From positions 1 to 64,000 of the forward strand of contig CALCJV010000031.1 in NCBI GenBank assembly GCA_937967405.1: a stretch of DNA of 64,000 nucleotides. Reading direction: 5' to 3'. Below the pieces are notes generated by a model. It worked only from the letters and a program-made list of their open reading frames with translations. It ran no database searches and was not told the origin of the DNA. Numbering within the stretch: position 1 is the first letter of the stretch; every line of letters begins with the position of its first letter. The translations under genes and the position numbers were made by a program. Below are positions 7,907 to 17,122 of this stretch, in pieces. This DNA comes from an uncultured Chloroflexales bacterium. Its GTDB lineage: Bacteria > Chloroflexota > Chloroflexia > Chloroflexales > Chloroflexaceae.

Positions 7907-9607
7907 CTAGAAAAAGGTTGCAATATCCCGATAGACTTCTTCAATCTCAGTCGCATTACTGTTGCTCTTGTAAAGCTGCCCGCCGGTCACTTCGGCCATT
8001 TGGCGCAACAGGTCAAGGTCAAGGCCGCCGGAGCCATAGGCAATCGTAAAGAGCTTGATGCTGCGCCCGCTCTCATCCTGCCCTAGCAAAGCCTGCAACT
8101 CTTCAGGGCGCGTGCGGCTCTTGTTATCCGCGCCATCGCTCAGCACTACCATCGCCCGAATCCGCTCGCCAGCCGGTGCTTGTTCCAGAGTTTGGTAGGC
8201 TTCGACTACAGTGTCTATTAAGCGTGTTCCGCCAAGGGCAGTTAAGCCTTTGATGCGGCTGAGTACTTCCTCGCGCTTGGGCCCGAGTGCGGTGAGTGGA
8301 GTTAGCTCAGTTGCGTTGTCGCTAAAGATGATGATGCCGACGTAATCTTCATCATCAAGCTGATTAATAAATACGGCTAAGGCACGCTTAGCATTCGCCA
8401 GCCGCCCCTCATCATTCATGCTGCCAGAAACATCCACCACAATCTGCACCTCAACCCGCTTCTTGGTTGCGCCCCAGACCTCCCGAATGGCACGAATGAC
8501 ATCGGCATCGGGGACTTCTAGCAGCGTGCGTGGCTCTTGCGGGTCAATCCCATTGGCGGCAATCAAGGGTGCACTCAGTGGGATGCTCGTATCGGCAGGG
8601 CGGTAGCCCAGCGATAGAGCCGTTTGCTGCTGCTCCGGCGCAAGTAGGTAGTCGCGGTATATGGTTGCTGCCTCCCGCAGTTCATCCGTCATCCATGAGG
8701 CATTGAGGATGGCGTAGGGGTTGTCTGTCCAGAAGGTTCCCTCGCGGGGATAGATCGCCACAACCGGCAGGGCAAGGTTGGGATACAGCGTTTGATTGTA
8801 GGCTTCCACCACAAGGTTCTCATACAGCACTGCTGCCGAGAGGTAGCCGGGCCCGCGCTTGAACATCTGCCGCCCAAAGAAGCCGGTGCTGCGCCCATAG
8901 TGGATCACGCCGGATTGCACCGCTTGCATCAGTTCGGCTACGGCGGGTGATTGAACATCCTCGATAGTCAAGCCGCGTGTTTTGCCAGTGGCAGCATAGG
9001 TGATGGCAATGATGCTGGCAATGCCACTGTTGCTGTAATCAGGGTGGGTGTGCCCAAACTGAAATGCACCCCACTCTGGGCGGCCAAAGTCGGCCCATGT
9101 TTTGCCACTCGCGGCGAGTTCGGCGATTTCAGTCCAGCCAATGGGTTGCTCCGGCCAGCCGAGGGCTTCGGCCATCGGCCGCCACATGCCAATCATCACG
9201 GGGCTAAGCACGAGCGGCGGGGGCGCATCCTCAGTCAGGCGTTGACCGCCGTGAGTGCTGGCCCAATCCTGATTGGCCAGCGGAACGAGAATGCTGCTCG
9301 CAGGACTCCACACGGCCGGTTGCTCGCGCCCGTCAAGGATTACCTGCATTGACTCGGTAGACCCCATCGGGATCGCCTCAACAAAGATTGGCTTGCCGGT
9401 GCTAGTCTGCTCGCGTTGGGCATTAAAGGCGGGGGTAACTGCTTCGAGCCACGCTTGCTTCTCACTCCCATAGAGCATCCGCACCACCACTGCATTCGCC
9501 GGTGGGCCGTTAGGGGTATCCCCCCCACAGCCGATGACGAGGCTGCTGAGCATAACAACGAACAGGATCAACGCGGGTATCCGACGAACCGGTATCATCG
9601 TATGCAT
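7907..9607 (-). CDS. Substrate-binding domain fused to VWA domain, lipoprotein
   Basis: The start chosen is the ATG at 9607, with GGAGGAACCAAACAC upstream, giving 566 residues. A signal sequence ends in the lipobox LVIGC. The first two-thirds is a type 2 periplasmic-binding fold (VRMLYGSEKQAWLEAVTPAFN, WRPMAEALGWPEQPIGW, SNSGIASIIAITYAATG). The last 180 residues form a von Willebrand A domain with a perfect MIDAS DVSGSM, a central TALGGTRL threonine and VVLSDGADN. Both halves are shared with the gene at 11028-12668, and the first half with 9666-10853. No ABC ATPase or permease is nearby, so a role in metal-dependent protein or ligand contact at the cell surface is as likely as transport. Confidence 0.88.
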   Translation of the reverse strand: MHTMIPVRRIPALILFVVMLSSLVIGCGGDTPNGPPANAVVVRMLYGSEKQAWLEAVTPAFNAQREQTSTGKPIFVEAIPMGSTESMQVILDGREQPAVWSPASSILVPLANQDWASTHGGQRLTEDAPPPLVLSPVMIGMWRPMAEALGWPEQPIGWTEIAELAASGKTWADFGRPEWGAFQFGHTHPDYSNSGIASIIAITYAATGKTRGLTIEDVQSPAVAELMQAVQSGVIHYGRSTGFFGRQMFKRGPGYLSAAVLYENLVVEAYNQTLYPNLALPVVAIYPREGTFWTDNPYAILNASWMTDELREAATIYRDYLLAPEQQQTALSLGYRPADTSIPLSAPLIAANGIDPQEPRTLLEVPDADVIRAIREVWGATKKRVEVQIVVDVSGSMNDEGRLANAKRALAVFINQLDDEDYVGIIIFSDNATELTPLTALGPKREEVLSRIKGLTALGGTRLIDTVVEAYQTLEQAPAGERIRAMVVLSDGADNKSRTRPEELQALLGQDESGRSIKLFTIAYGSGGLDLDLLRQMAEVTGGQLYKSNSNATEIEEVYRDIATFF

Positions 9608-9665
9608 GTGTTTGGTTCCTCCCTGCGCGAGCGCATTGATTGAAATAGGTATTGGCACAATCTGA

Positions 9666-10853
9666 TTAACGGTAGTTCTGTCGCTCCCAGAAGGTGATCA
9701 ACTCGCGGCTCACATCGCCTGCCGGAGTTTCGACAATTGCGCTAATATCACGCTGCAAGCCGTAGCTTGCATAGGTTTCAAAGGGGCTGCCGACTATATC
9801 AAGGCGCACCTGTGGATTGGCGGGGCGGAAACCATAGCGGGTGAGGGCGAGTTCTTGCATCTTCGGCGAGAGCAAGAACTCGCGGAACTGGATGGCCGCT
9901 TGGCGTTGCTCGGCCGAGACCCACGGCGCATTGAGGATCGCGTAGGGGTGATCGCTGAGGATGTTATTGGCGGGATAGTAGATTTTGGTTGGACCCCAGC
10001 GACCAGCGGCAGTTTCAATGCTCTCGATGGCAAGGTTTTCATACACCGTTACAAAGTCGTACTTGCTGGGCCCAAAGCGCACGACATCTTGCATCAAGAA
10101 GCCCGTGCTGCTAGGGAACTCGAGCACGGCCCGTTGGAACTCATCAAGCCACGCCTGAAAACTCGGATTGAGCACGTCTTGCACCTGTAAGCCCGACGTT
10201 TTGTTGTGATAGTGATACGCCAGCAGGACGAGGGTCTGGATGCCGCTATTCGAGGTGGAGGGGTCGGTCTGGCCAAATTTGCCCAAGCCCCACTCTGGCC
10301 GGCCAACCTGTGCCCAGCCTTGATCAGAGACAACGAGGCGGTGAATCTCATCCCAGAGCTGATTGGGGTTGTTGATGCCGAGCATGGTGGCGCGTTCTTC
10401 CCACGCCACCACCACCAGCGGGGTCAGCACGAGCGGTTGGGGGGCATCCGCGCCGCTAAAGTAAATATCGGTGTTTTTGCGGGCTTGCCACTCACTCCGC
10501 AGCAATTCGGTTTGGACGGAGCTGGCGGGGCTAGCGACGGTGGGGCGCAGATTACCCTGCACGATGCGGGTGACAATCTCGCGCGAGCCGACTGGCTCAA
10601 GGCGCACCTCGATGGGGCGGCCTTGCACACGCGGTTTGGTAGCGGCAAATTCGGCTGCAGCCGCTTTCAGCCACGCATCCTTCTCGCTGCCATACGCAAT
10701 CGAAATCGTCACTGGCTCGCGGCCGGCGGCAGAATCGAGGATTCCGCCGAGTGGCGCACCCCCAAGCAGGGGTCCCTGTGTAAGCGTGATCACCGTGACG
10801 ACAAGTGCAACGATCAAGTACAAGCCGGCGATGCTCTGGGCAATCCGTAACAT
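9666..10853 (-). CDS. Extracellular substrate-binding protein without VWA domain
   Basis: The ATG at 10853 is preceded by AAGGAGTGCGT, giving 395 residues with an N-terminal hydrophobic anchor (IAGLYLIVALVVTVITL) and no lipobox cysteine. The mature part is a type 2 binding-protein fold closely related to its neighbours: VTISIAYGSEKDAWLKAAAAEF, WGLGKFGQTDPSTSNSGIQTLVLLAYHYHNKTSGL, HPYAILNAPWVSAEQRQAA. It ends where the paralogues continue into a VWA domain. The next gene in the same direction starts 58 bases after its stop. It could be the original solute-binding member or a soluble competitor of the VWA forms. The ligand is unknown. Confidence 0.83.
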   Translation of the reverse strand: MLRIAQSIAGLYLIVALVVTVITLTQGPLLGGAPLGGILDSAAGREPVTISIAYGSEKDAWLKAAAAEFAATKPRVQGRPIEVRLEPVGSREIVTRIVQGNLRPTVASPASSVQTELLRSEWQARKNTDIYFSGADAPQPLVLTPLVVVAWEERATMLGINNPNQLWDEIHRLVVSDQGWAQVGRPEWGLGKFGQTDPSTSNSGIQTLVLLAYHYHNKTSGLQVQDVLNPSFQAWLDEFQRAVLEFPSSTGFLMQDVVRFGPSKYDFVTVYENLAIESIETAAGRWGPTKIYYPANNILSDHPYAILNAPWVSAEQRQAAIQFREFLLSPKMQELALTRYGFRPANPQVRLDIVGSPFETYASYGLQRDISAIVETPAGDVSRELITFWERQNYR

Positions 10854-11027
10854 ACGCACTCCTTCTGGCTAGCTTTGGTTTCGGCTGTTGCCACTCCTAC
10901 ACACGGATACGGTAAGCGGTGGATCAAAGTTGCACCACACAGCCGCGACAAATCGTGTATGCTGTACGTATAGTATTATATCACTAGAGCTTATTCGGAG
11001 TAGGTAACAGCATACAAGGAGTAGTCT

Positions 11028-12668
11028 ATGAAACGATCCTATCATTCGTTGCTGATGTTGATGATTATATTGGGGGGATTTATCCTCGCATGTGGCGGCT
11101 TGCCCGGTGGCAGTGCCGACACTCCACCTAGTAATGCGATCACGATCAGCATCGCCTATAGCCCAGAGAAAGAGGGGTGGCTTACCGAGCGGATTGCCAC
11201 CTTTAATGCCCAGCGGAATCAAGTGAACGGTCAGCCGATCTTTGTCGAGGGGATCAACAAATCGAGTGGAGCCGCCCGCACTGAGATCAAGAATGGTCAG
11301 CTTGACGTAACAGTGTGGAGTCCGTCGGCTTCGACGTGGCTGGAAGTGCTCAAGCAGGAGAGCGGCAACGCGAATGTGGCTGTTTCGCATGAGCCGTTGG
11401 TACTTACGCCAGTGGTGATCTCGATGTGGCGACCGATGGCCGAAGCTCTCGGCTGGCCCAATGAGCCTATCGGCTGGCGCACGATGCTGGACCTGATCAA
11501 CGACGAGCAGGGTTGGGGCCGCTACGGGCATCCCGAATGGGGTAAGTTCTCGTGGGGGCATACCGACCCAGAGATTAGCACCACTGCGCTCTCGACCCTG
11601 ATTGCCGAGTTCTACGCGGCGACAGGCAAGCAACGTGGGCTGACTGCTGCTGATGTCACCTCTGAAGAATCGATCCAGTTCATCCGCGATCTGGGGCAGG
11701 GCATCAAGCACTATGGCTACAATACGCTCGTGTTCAGTGAGAACATGCGGAAATTCGGGCTGACCTACATCTCCGCCTTCCCGATGGAGGAGATCACGCT
11801 GATCGAATTTAACAAGAGTAGCCCGCCCGAACAGCTCGTGGCGATCTATCCGAAAGAGGGCACGTTTTGGCACGATAACCCCTTCATTTTGATGTCTAGT
11901 GCCCCTGATCTGGAGCAGCAGGCGGCGAAGGTCTTCTACGATTTCCTGCTAAACGAAGAGAGCCAGAAGCTGGCCATGAGCTTTGGCTTCCGCCCTGCTA
12001 ATGTGAATGTGCCTATCGGCGAGCCGATCAGCCCAGCGTTTGGGGTGAATCCGCAGGGGGTGCAGACGGTGCTGGAAGTGCCCACGGCGGAGGTGCTGGT
12101 GGCAGTGAAGGATACGTGGAAGCAGAACCGCAAACGCGCCGACATTCTGCTGGTGATGGATGTGTCTGGCTCGATGGATGGTGAGCCGATGAGTACGGCG
12201 AAAGCGGGCTTGGAGAGCTTCTTGCTGCGCCTGCTGCCCGAAGATCGGGTGGGCTTGGTGATCTTCAACGACCAATCGCGCCTCGTTGTCCCGATGGCTC
12301 CATTGCGTGACAATCGCATCCCCTTGCAAACGTCAATCCGCGATATGTTTGCATTTGGGGGTACAGCCCTGTACGACTCACTGGCGATCAGTCGGGATGT
12401 GTTCCGTGAGCTACCACCCGCCGATGACCAGCGTATTCAGGCGATTGTGCTGCTTAGTGATGGGGTGGACAATGCGAGCCGCACTTCACTCGCGCAGATT
12501 GAACAGATGTATTACGAGTCGGGCATCAGCATCTTCCCAATAGCGTATGGCAAAGAGGCGGATATGGCTGCGCTCCAGCGCATTGCCGAATTCTCGCGCA
12601 CGATTGTGGTGCAGGGCGATACGGGCGATATTGGCCAAATCTTCGAGAACCTGAGCCGCTACTTCTAG
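11028..12668 (+). CDS. Substrate-binding domain fused to VWA domain, lipoprotein (divergent copy)
   Basis: A 546-residue lipoprotein with lipobox ILAC after a clear signal sequence; AAGGAGTAGTCT precedes the ATG. The order of parts is binding-protein fold (ITISIAYSPEKEGWLTERIATF, WRPMAEALGWPNEPIGW, HDNPFILMSSAPDLEQQAAKVFYDFL), then VWA with MIDAS DVSGSMD, FGGTALYDSL and VLLSDGVDNAS. It is transcribed divergently from the 9666-10853 gene across a 174-base spacer. The binding cleft is better conserved between copies than the VWA surface. The product would sit on the outer face of the membrane. The substrate is not identifiable from sequence. Confidence 0.88.
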   Translation: MKRSYHSLLMLMIILGGFILACGGLPGGSADTPPSNAITISIAYSPEKEGWLTERIATFNAQRNQVNGQPIFVEGINKSSGAARTEIKNGQLDVTVWSPSASTWLEVLKQESGNANVAVSHEPLVLTPVVISMWRPMAEALGWPNEPIGWRTMLDLINDEQGWGRYGHPEWGKFSWGHTDPEISTTALSTLIAEFYAATGKQRGLTAADVTSEESIQFIRDLGQGIKHYGYNTLVFSENMRKFGLTYISAFPMEEITLIEFNKSSPPEQLVAIYPKEGTFWHDNPFILMSSAPDLEQQAAKVFYDFLLNEESQKLAMSFGFRPANVNVPIGEPISPAFGVNPQGVQTVLEVPTAEVLVAVKDTWKQNRKRADILLVMDVSGSMDGEPMSTAKAGLESFLLRLLPEDRVGLVIFNDQSRLVVPMAPLRDNRIPLQTSIRDMFAFGGTALYDSLAISRDVFRELPPADDQRIQAIVLLSDGVDNASRTSLAQIEQMYYESGISIFPIAYGKEADMAALQRIAEFSRTIVVQGDTGDIGQIFENLSRYF

Positions 12669-12695
12669 CCGCCGCTTGGAATTGATGCGGATTGG

Positions 12696-12721
12696 CAAGA
12701 CGTGCCGCTAGGCACGTCTTG
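12696..12721. terminator. Strong hairpin between convergent genes
   Basis: CAAGACGTGCC and GGCACGTCTTG form a perfect 11-bp stem with a GCTA loop. It lies 28 bases after the VWA gene stop (+) and 41 bases from the SpoIID-like gene stop (-). No long T-run follows on either strand; position and stability argue for a bidirectional terminator. Confidence 0.7.
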
Positions 12722-12761
12722 GGTGTGTCTGCGGCATTGGTTCATTCGCGCCGCCCCGCTG

Positions 12762-15212
12762 CTATTGCCGCCGCGTAAACGGGAGATACACGCGCTGGGT
12801 TGCGTTGGTGCGGAGTATGAGTTGCGCCGGACGTAAGGCCGGGTTGAGGCTGCGCTCCGCGAAGCGGATGTCGTTCTGGGCGTTGCCCTGCTGATCGAAA
12901 TCGAGCGCGGTGCTGATTGGAATGGGTGTCCCGATCAGCGACGGCTTGATCCGCACGTACAACGTTGTAATGTTATATGTGCCCTGTAGCGGTGTGGTCG
13001 CGGCCGTAATCGTCAGGGTCAGCAAGCCATTTGCCGTGATGTTGGCTTTGACCTCCAAGCCGCTTGGCAGATCGGGCGCGAGCATAATGCCAGTCAAGGT
13101 TAGCCCATCGCTATTGACCAGTTCGACCAGATCAGGGTTGTAGCGCACTGCCACAAGCACCTGATTGGCTGGCTCGGTGCCGGTACTCATCCGCAGCGTG
13201 ACGGGTGACGGCAAGGCGGGGGTGAGGGTTACGTCGGCGGGGGTGAGCAGCAGCGCGGGTGGGGTGGGCACACGCACACTGATCTGCGTGCCGGTTTGAT
13301 GACTGATCCAGCCGCGCTCTTCGACATACGGCGTGAAGACGCTCTCAATCACGGTATCGTTCAGCGCGGGATCGGTGGGCACACTCGCCGCAAAGCGGAA
13401 GGTTGCCGTCTGCCCCCGCTCGACGCGCTCTTCCTGCATCACGATGCGATTGGCGCGGTTGTTCAGCCAGCCCTGCCCACCAGCCGTATAGAGCGGGCTA
13501 CGGTGTTCGGGTTGGGCAAACGGATTATTCAGTGGAGGATTGGGCATACCGGTAGCAAGGCGCACGGTGGCATTGCCGGGATTGCCCGCCGTGTCGGGGT
13601 GGCGATACCACGTGGCGCGGCCCGTATTGCGGAGCACAAGCTCAAACGTCTGCGTGCCGGTGAGGGTCACGGTTTCGGCGGGGCTGCGGCGCACCACCTC
13701 GTAGCTGAAGGGGAACGGCTCGGCGGTGAAGAAGATGCCCTGCGAGGGCAGCCAGAATGAATTGCTACAGCCGGGTCCGCCAATCAAGGGCGTGAAGTAG
13801 GGGCGCAATTCGCCACTGCTATTCGGCGCAGTAACGACGAAGCGGAAGCTGCCCACCTCGCCGGGGCGCACCTGCTCCTCGCGCAATAAAATGCGCCGCC
13901 CAGAAGTATCGGCTCCCACCAGCCAGCCTTGTGCATTCTCGGCGGCAAACAGGGGGCTGAGGTGATCTTGATCGCGGAGCGGGTTGCTATTCCCGAATAC
14001 GCCCGGCTCGCCGGTGCCGAGATAGATGTTGCACTGGGTTGGGCTGTTGCGATACCACGTTGCGCTGCCGGTATTGCGAATGCGTAGCTCCCAGATGGCT
14101 GTGTCGGTGATCCGCACGGGGGGTGTGCCAGAGATCGGGTTTTGGTCTACATAGGCATAGCTATAGCTTTGGGCTGGCTCGCGGGTGGGGCTAGGTTGGG
14201 TGGGGTTGGGGATAAACAGCTCGGCGGGCCCGTAGTAGCGTTGCACTATCGTCTGCCAGCTATCGCCGCGCAACGCATCTTCTTGCGTGCCCCACTGCGG
14301 CATACACGGCTGAAATGGCGAGGTGGCGCAGCGTTGGCGGGTATTCAGGTAAAAGATCGGAAATAGTGCACCATTGCGGTGTAGCACATACGCCCATGTT
14401 GCATCTACGGCTGCATCGCTGCTAGCTTGCTGCGAGCCGGGCACATAATACTGGTCGCAGGTGTTATCTACAATATCTGCGCCAATGTCTTTGCGCCGCT
14501 CGATCAGGATGTGCCGCCACGCATACATCTTGGCCGCAAGTGCGCCTGCCTTGAGCGATTCGGGGTGCCACGATGCAATCCACTCATTCGGCAGAACATT
14601 CTTGACATATTCACGGAACGGCACGACTTCTACCTGCAATACGGGTTTGCCAGCATCCAGCCACGCGGCGCACTCCTTGTGGCCAGTACGGGCAACCCGA
14701 ATCGTGGCAGGCGGCACGAGCTGCGAAAGCTGTTGCAGCGTCAGCGGATCGAGTGGCGGCAGGTCGCGCTTGTCTGGCTCGCGCCCGCTATCGGCGGTGG
14801 GCAGGTCGGCCGTTTGCTGGATCGGGAGGCTGCCGAGTGCAACAGTGATGCGCCGCTCAATGCCGGGATAGAGGATAGTTCCGCTGAGGGTGCGTGTGCC
14901 GTAGCCGTGTGCCTGTATGGTTATGGTGACACGTTCATAGGGGGGGTGGATGGTGGGCACACTCAGGCGTAGTTCGCCATTGTCATCGGTCTGGGTGGAG
15001 ATTTGGCGGCCATCTGCGCGTACCACCGTCAGCGTTGCGCCAATGATCGGCGTGGCGGTGCGGGCATCGCTGATGCGCCCCGTGATGGGCGTGGCGTTGT
15101 GCTCGGTTTGGGCGTGAGCTAGCCCGCCGTGTGTGCGGCCCCCGCCGCCTAGCGTCAACAGGCTGCCACTAAGCAGGAGCAGCAGCGCAAGGGTGATCAG
15201 CGTTTTAGGCAT
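12762..15212 (-). CDS. Secreted SpoIID/LytB-domain protein with Ig-like and cohesin-like domains
   Basis: About 816 residues from the ATG at 15212; a TTG at 15221 with GGAG upstream is an equally good start. Domains in order: signal peptide; a carboxypeptidase-regulatory-like beta domain (about 45-135, ITGRISDARTATPIIGATL); a SpoIID domain (about 170-350, VEVVPFREYVKNVLPNEW, LKAGALAAKMYAWRH, YYVPGSQ); two copies of an Ig-like domain with WELRIRNTGSATWYRN and FELVLRNTGRATWYRH; and a cohesin-like domain (LVAVRYNPDLVELVNSDGL). The tail ends QRVYLPFTRRQ. SpoIID proteins cleave peptidoglycan glycan strands in sporulating Firmicutes; here it is a surface protein in a non-sporulating lineage, so wall remodelling or scaffolding is inference. 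It overlaps the upstream radical SAM gene by 8 bases. Confidence 0.87.
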   Translation of the reverse strand: MPKTLITLALLLLLSGSLLTLGGGGRTHGGLAHAQTEHNATPITGRISDARTATPIIGATLTVVRADGRQISTQTDDNGELRLSVPTIHPPYERVTITIQAHGYGTRTLSGTILYPGIERRITVALGSLPIQQTADLPTADSGREPDKRDLPPLDPLTLQQLSQLVPPATIRVARTGHKECAAWLDAGKPVLQVEVVPFREYVKNVLPNEWIASWHPESLKAGALAAKMYAWRHILIERRKDIGADIVDNTCDQYYVPGSQQASSDAAVDATWAYVLHRNGALFPIFYLNTRQRCATSPFQPCMPQWGTQEDALRGDSWQTIVQRYYGPAELFIPNPTQPSPTREPAQSYSYAYVDQNPISGTPPVRITDTAIWELRIRNTGSATWYRNSPTQCNIYLGTGEPGVFGNSNPLRDQDHLSPLFAAENAQGWLVGADTSGRRILLREEQVRPGEVGSFRFVVTAPNSSGELRPYFTPLIGGPGCSNSFWLPSQGIFFTAEPFPFSYEVVRRSPAETVTLTGTQTFELVLRNTGRATWYRHPDTAGNPGNATVRLATGMPNPPLNNPFAQPEHRSPLYTAGGQGWLNNRANRIVMQEERVERGQTATFRFAASVPTDPALNDTVIESVFTPYVEERGWISHQTGTQISVRVPTPPALLLTPADVTLTPALPSPVTLRMSTGTEPANQVLVAVRYNPDLVELVNSDGLTLTGIMLAPDLPSGLEVKANITANGLLTLTITAATTPLQGTYNITTLYVRIKPSLIGTPIPISTALDFDQQGNAQNDIRFAERSLNPALRPAQLILRTNATQRVYLPFTRRQ

Positions 15213-15999
15213 ATGGCTCAACGGGCACTCCGGTGCGGGCGGTAAGCTCAGCCGCCCGCGCTAGCACAACCTCGTGTGGCACTTTCAGCACCCACGGCTC
15301 CGGCGTTTCGCGGTCTATTGGATAAAGATGCACCACCGCCGGATTGACGCGCCCAATCGCCGCAACGAGGGCATCCCACGCCGCACCGCGCACATTCTGG
15401 GGCATGCCTTCAGGCCCATCCACGAGGCAGGTCTGAATAATCAGCCCGCCCTGCTGAGCCATCTGCGTTAGCTCGGCCAGTATTGGCTCAAGGCGTACAT
15501 TCGCGGCGGGGCGATCAATCGCCTGAAAGGTGGCTTCGTCGCCTGCATCTAGCTTCATCATCTGGAGATCACACAGGTCAATGCCCGCTCGCGCCCGCGG
15601 GCGGGTAATCAAGGTTGCCGATGAGAGTACGCCGATCTTGGCCTGCGGTTGCAGCGTGTCGCGCACCTCGCGGGCGGCTTGCACCACCTCTGGGAACTGC
15701 GGGTGCAGCGTCGGTTCGCCGTGCCCCGCAAAGGTGATCGCATCCAGATGGGGGTGTTGCTGCAATGCCTGTGTCAACTCTGCCCGGACGTGGGCAACGG
15801 TAGGGAAGGTGGTGCGCCGCCCGTGTTCGTCGCGGGCTTGGTCAATCAATTCGGTGGTATCGCCACATTCGCAGTAGACGCAATTGAACGAGCAGACTTT
15901 GCGCCCGACGGGGAGCAGGTTCACGCCGAGCGATAAGCCGAGCCGCCGCGAACGCACCGGCCCATAGATAATTCCGGGATACATAATCAAAGCTGGCAT
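15205..15999 (-). CDS. Radical SAM protein (SPASM-less, wybutosine/activating-enzyme-like)
   Basis: The ATG at 15999 gives 264 residues opening MPALIMYPGIIYGPVRSRRLG. The cluster motif CSFNCVYC (C-x3-C-x2-C) is followed by ECGD, and FAGHGEPTLHPQF supplies the GGE-like segment. The SRRLGLSLGVNLLP stretch is typical of a conserved group of bacterial radical SAM proteins whose substrate is not established. An upstream GTG at 16044 would add 15 polar residues without a ribosome-binding site. The gene overlaps the SpoIID-like gene by 8 bases, so the two are translationally coupled, although no functional link is obvious. Confidence 0.85.
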   Translation of the reverse strand: MPALIMYPGIIYGPVRSRRLGLSLGVNLLPVGRKVCSFNCVYCECGDTTELIDQARDEHGRRTTFPTVAHVRAELTQALQQHPHLDAITFAGHGEPTLHPQFPEVVQAAREVRDTLQPQAKIGVLSSATLITRPRARAGIDLCDLQMMKLDAGDEATFQAIDRPAANVRLEPILAELTQMAQQGGLIIQTCLVDGPEGMPQNVRGAAWDALVAAIGRVNPAVVHLYPIDRETPEPWVLKVPHEVVLARAAELTARTGVPVEPYA

Positions 16000-16160
16000 T
16001 GTTTTGCGCTCATTTCCAGTCCGGGTGTGTTGGTTGTTCGTCACTTCTAACGATTATTGTAGTCCAATTTAGCAATTTGGCGAGGGCTACAGGATCATCT
16101 GTTGGAGCATTGGGAGCGTTGGGTCCGTCTGAACCCTAGCGCAGAAGCTGATCGCTGAAC

Positions 16161-16595
16161 CTACTCAACCACCGGCAACTGGGCGAACGTTTCGGGCGGC
16201 ACGTCGAGCACCTGCTCAAACATCCAGCCTTCGGTGCCATCGGGCAGCAACACCTTGTACCAGCCGGTATCGGTGCGCCCTTGCAGCAGCAGCGTCGAGC
16301 CAGCCAGCATGATATTGACAATCTCGAAATCGGTGCTAGGCCCAGCACGGACATTCGCATTGACGACGACCAAGCCCGGAAACTCAAGCGCAACGGGCGC
16401 AGGCGTAGCGGTTGGCGGTGGTGCAGGCGAGGGCGTGACTGGGGTGACACTTGGTAGACGAGCCAGCGTAGGGAAGGGCGAGGGCGTAGGCGGTAGGGCG
16501 GCATCAATGTATTCGCAGGCGGCGAGGATGCCTAAGCCCAGCCCGACACAGCCGATCAGGATGATGTGGCGGAGTTGGCGCGGCAGGACAATCAT
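16161..16595 (-). CDS. Lipoprotein with bacterial SH3 domain
   Basis: The start is placed at the ATG at 16595, which gives a clean signal sequence (MIVLPRQLRHIILIGCVGLG...) and lipobox ILAAC; the open frame extends further but encodes a basic, unlikely leader. The 144-residue product has a Pro/Thr-rich linker (PPTPSPFPTLARLPSVTPV, TPSPAPPPTATPAP) and an SH3b domain: VNANVRAGPSTDFEIVNIM, GWYKVLLPDGTEGWMFEQVL. Such domains bind cell-wall peptides or other surface partners. A similar SH3b domain ends the pseudokinase at 47426-48826. Stand-alone gene; partner unknown. Confidence 0.82.
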   Translation of the reverse strand: MIVLPRQLRHIILIGCVGLGLGILAACEYIDAALPPTPSPFPTLARLPSVTPVTPSPAPPPTATPAPVALEFPGLVVVNANVRAGPSTDFEIVNIMLAGSTLLLQGRTDTGWYKVLLPDGTEGWMFEQVLDVPPETFAQLPVVE

Positions 16596-16702
16596 GCAGT
16601 GGATGCCTTTCCCCTTGATGGCGTGAATATGGTGCGGGGCGGGGTTCTTTCGAATTCTGTATGAGGCATACGAAAGCGATATATTGCAACTCCCGCGCTG
16701 CA

Positions 16703-17122
16703 TCAATCATTGCTTCGATTGTACCCGACTGCGAGAGATCGTGCAAGCCGTGCACGCCTGCTGCCCCAGCAATAGCTTATCCGCTGCCTGCCCCTACCCG
16801 CGCTGCCTCGCGCCTTTGCCCATCCAGCTTTGCCCCCTGTCACCTGACACCTGCCCCTCCACGCTGCCCCTACTCCCCTCACCCGCCCTACCCCCTGCGC
16901 CACTAGTGCGCGGGCGTGCAGCATATCGTGGGCATTCACTGGGCGCAGCGCGGTGGCCGCAACCGTCACTACCGCGATGGTCTGCCCATCCAGTGTGCCA
17001 AATTCGACTTCGTAGGCGGCTCCAGTAGCGTAGCAATGCACTACCGTGCCGACATCACCGGCCTGCAAGCCTGCATCGGGCAGGTTGTGCAGCAGCACAA
17101 TCAGGTCGTGTTCAGCAATCAT
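16703..17122 (-). CDS. DUF4926 family protein with an abnormal C-terminal extension
   Basis: The ATG at 17122, with GAAAGG nine bases upstream, starts MIAEHDLIVLLHNLPDAGLQAGDVGTVV, the DUF4926 family pattern (small beta-barrel-like proteins of about 65-75 residues, often near toxin-antitoxin genes). The family core ends near LRPVNAHDM (about residue 66). The frame then continues for about 70 residues of Gly/Arg-rich sequence through an intergenic repeat tract (CACCTGACACCTGCCCC and similar). The natural stop has probably been lost, with translation running into spacer sequence. The core call is good; the true end is doubtful. Confidence 0.65.
   Translation of the reverse strand: MIAEHDLIVLLHNLPDAGLQAGDVGTVVHCYATGAAYEVEFGTLDGQTIAVVTVAATALRPVNAHDMLHARALVAQGVGRVRGVGAAWRGRCQVTGGKAGWAKARGSAGRGRQRISYCWGSRRARLARSLAVGYNRSND

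Noticed and set aside
4874..12668. Defence island around the XRE regulators and VWA genes
   Set aside because: No nuclease, methylase or phage-related gene lies between them; the association would be by distance only.
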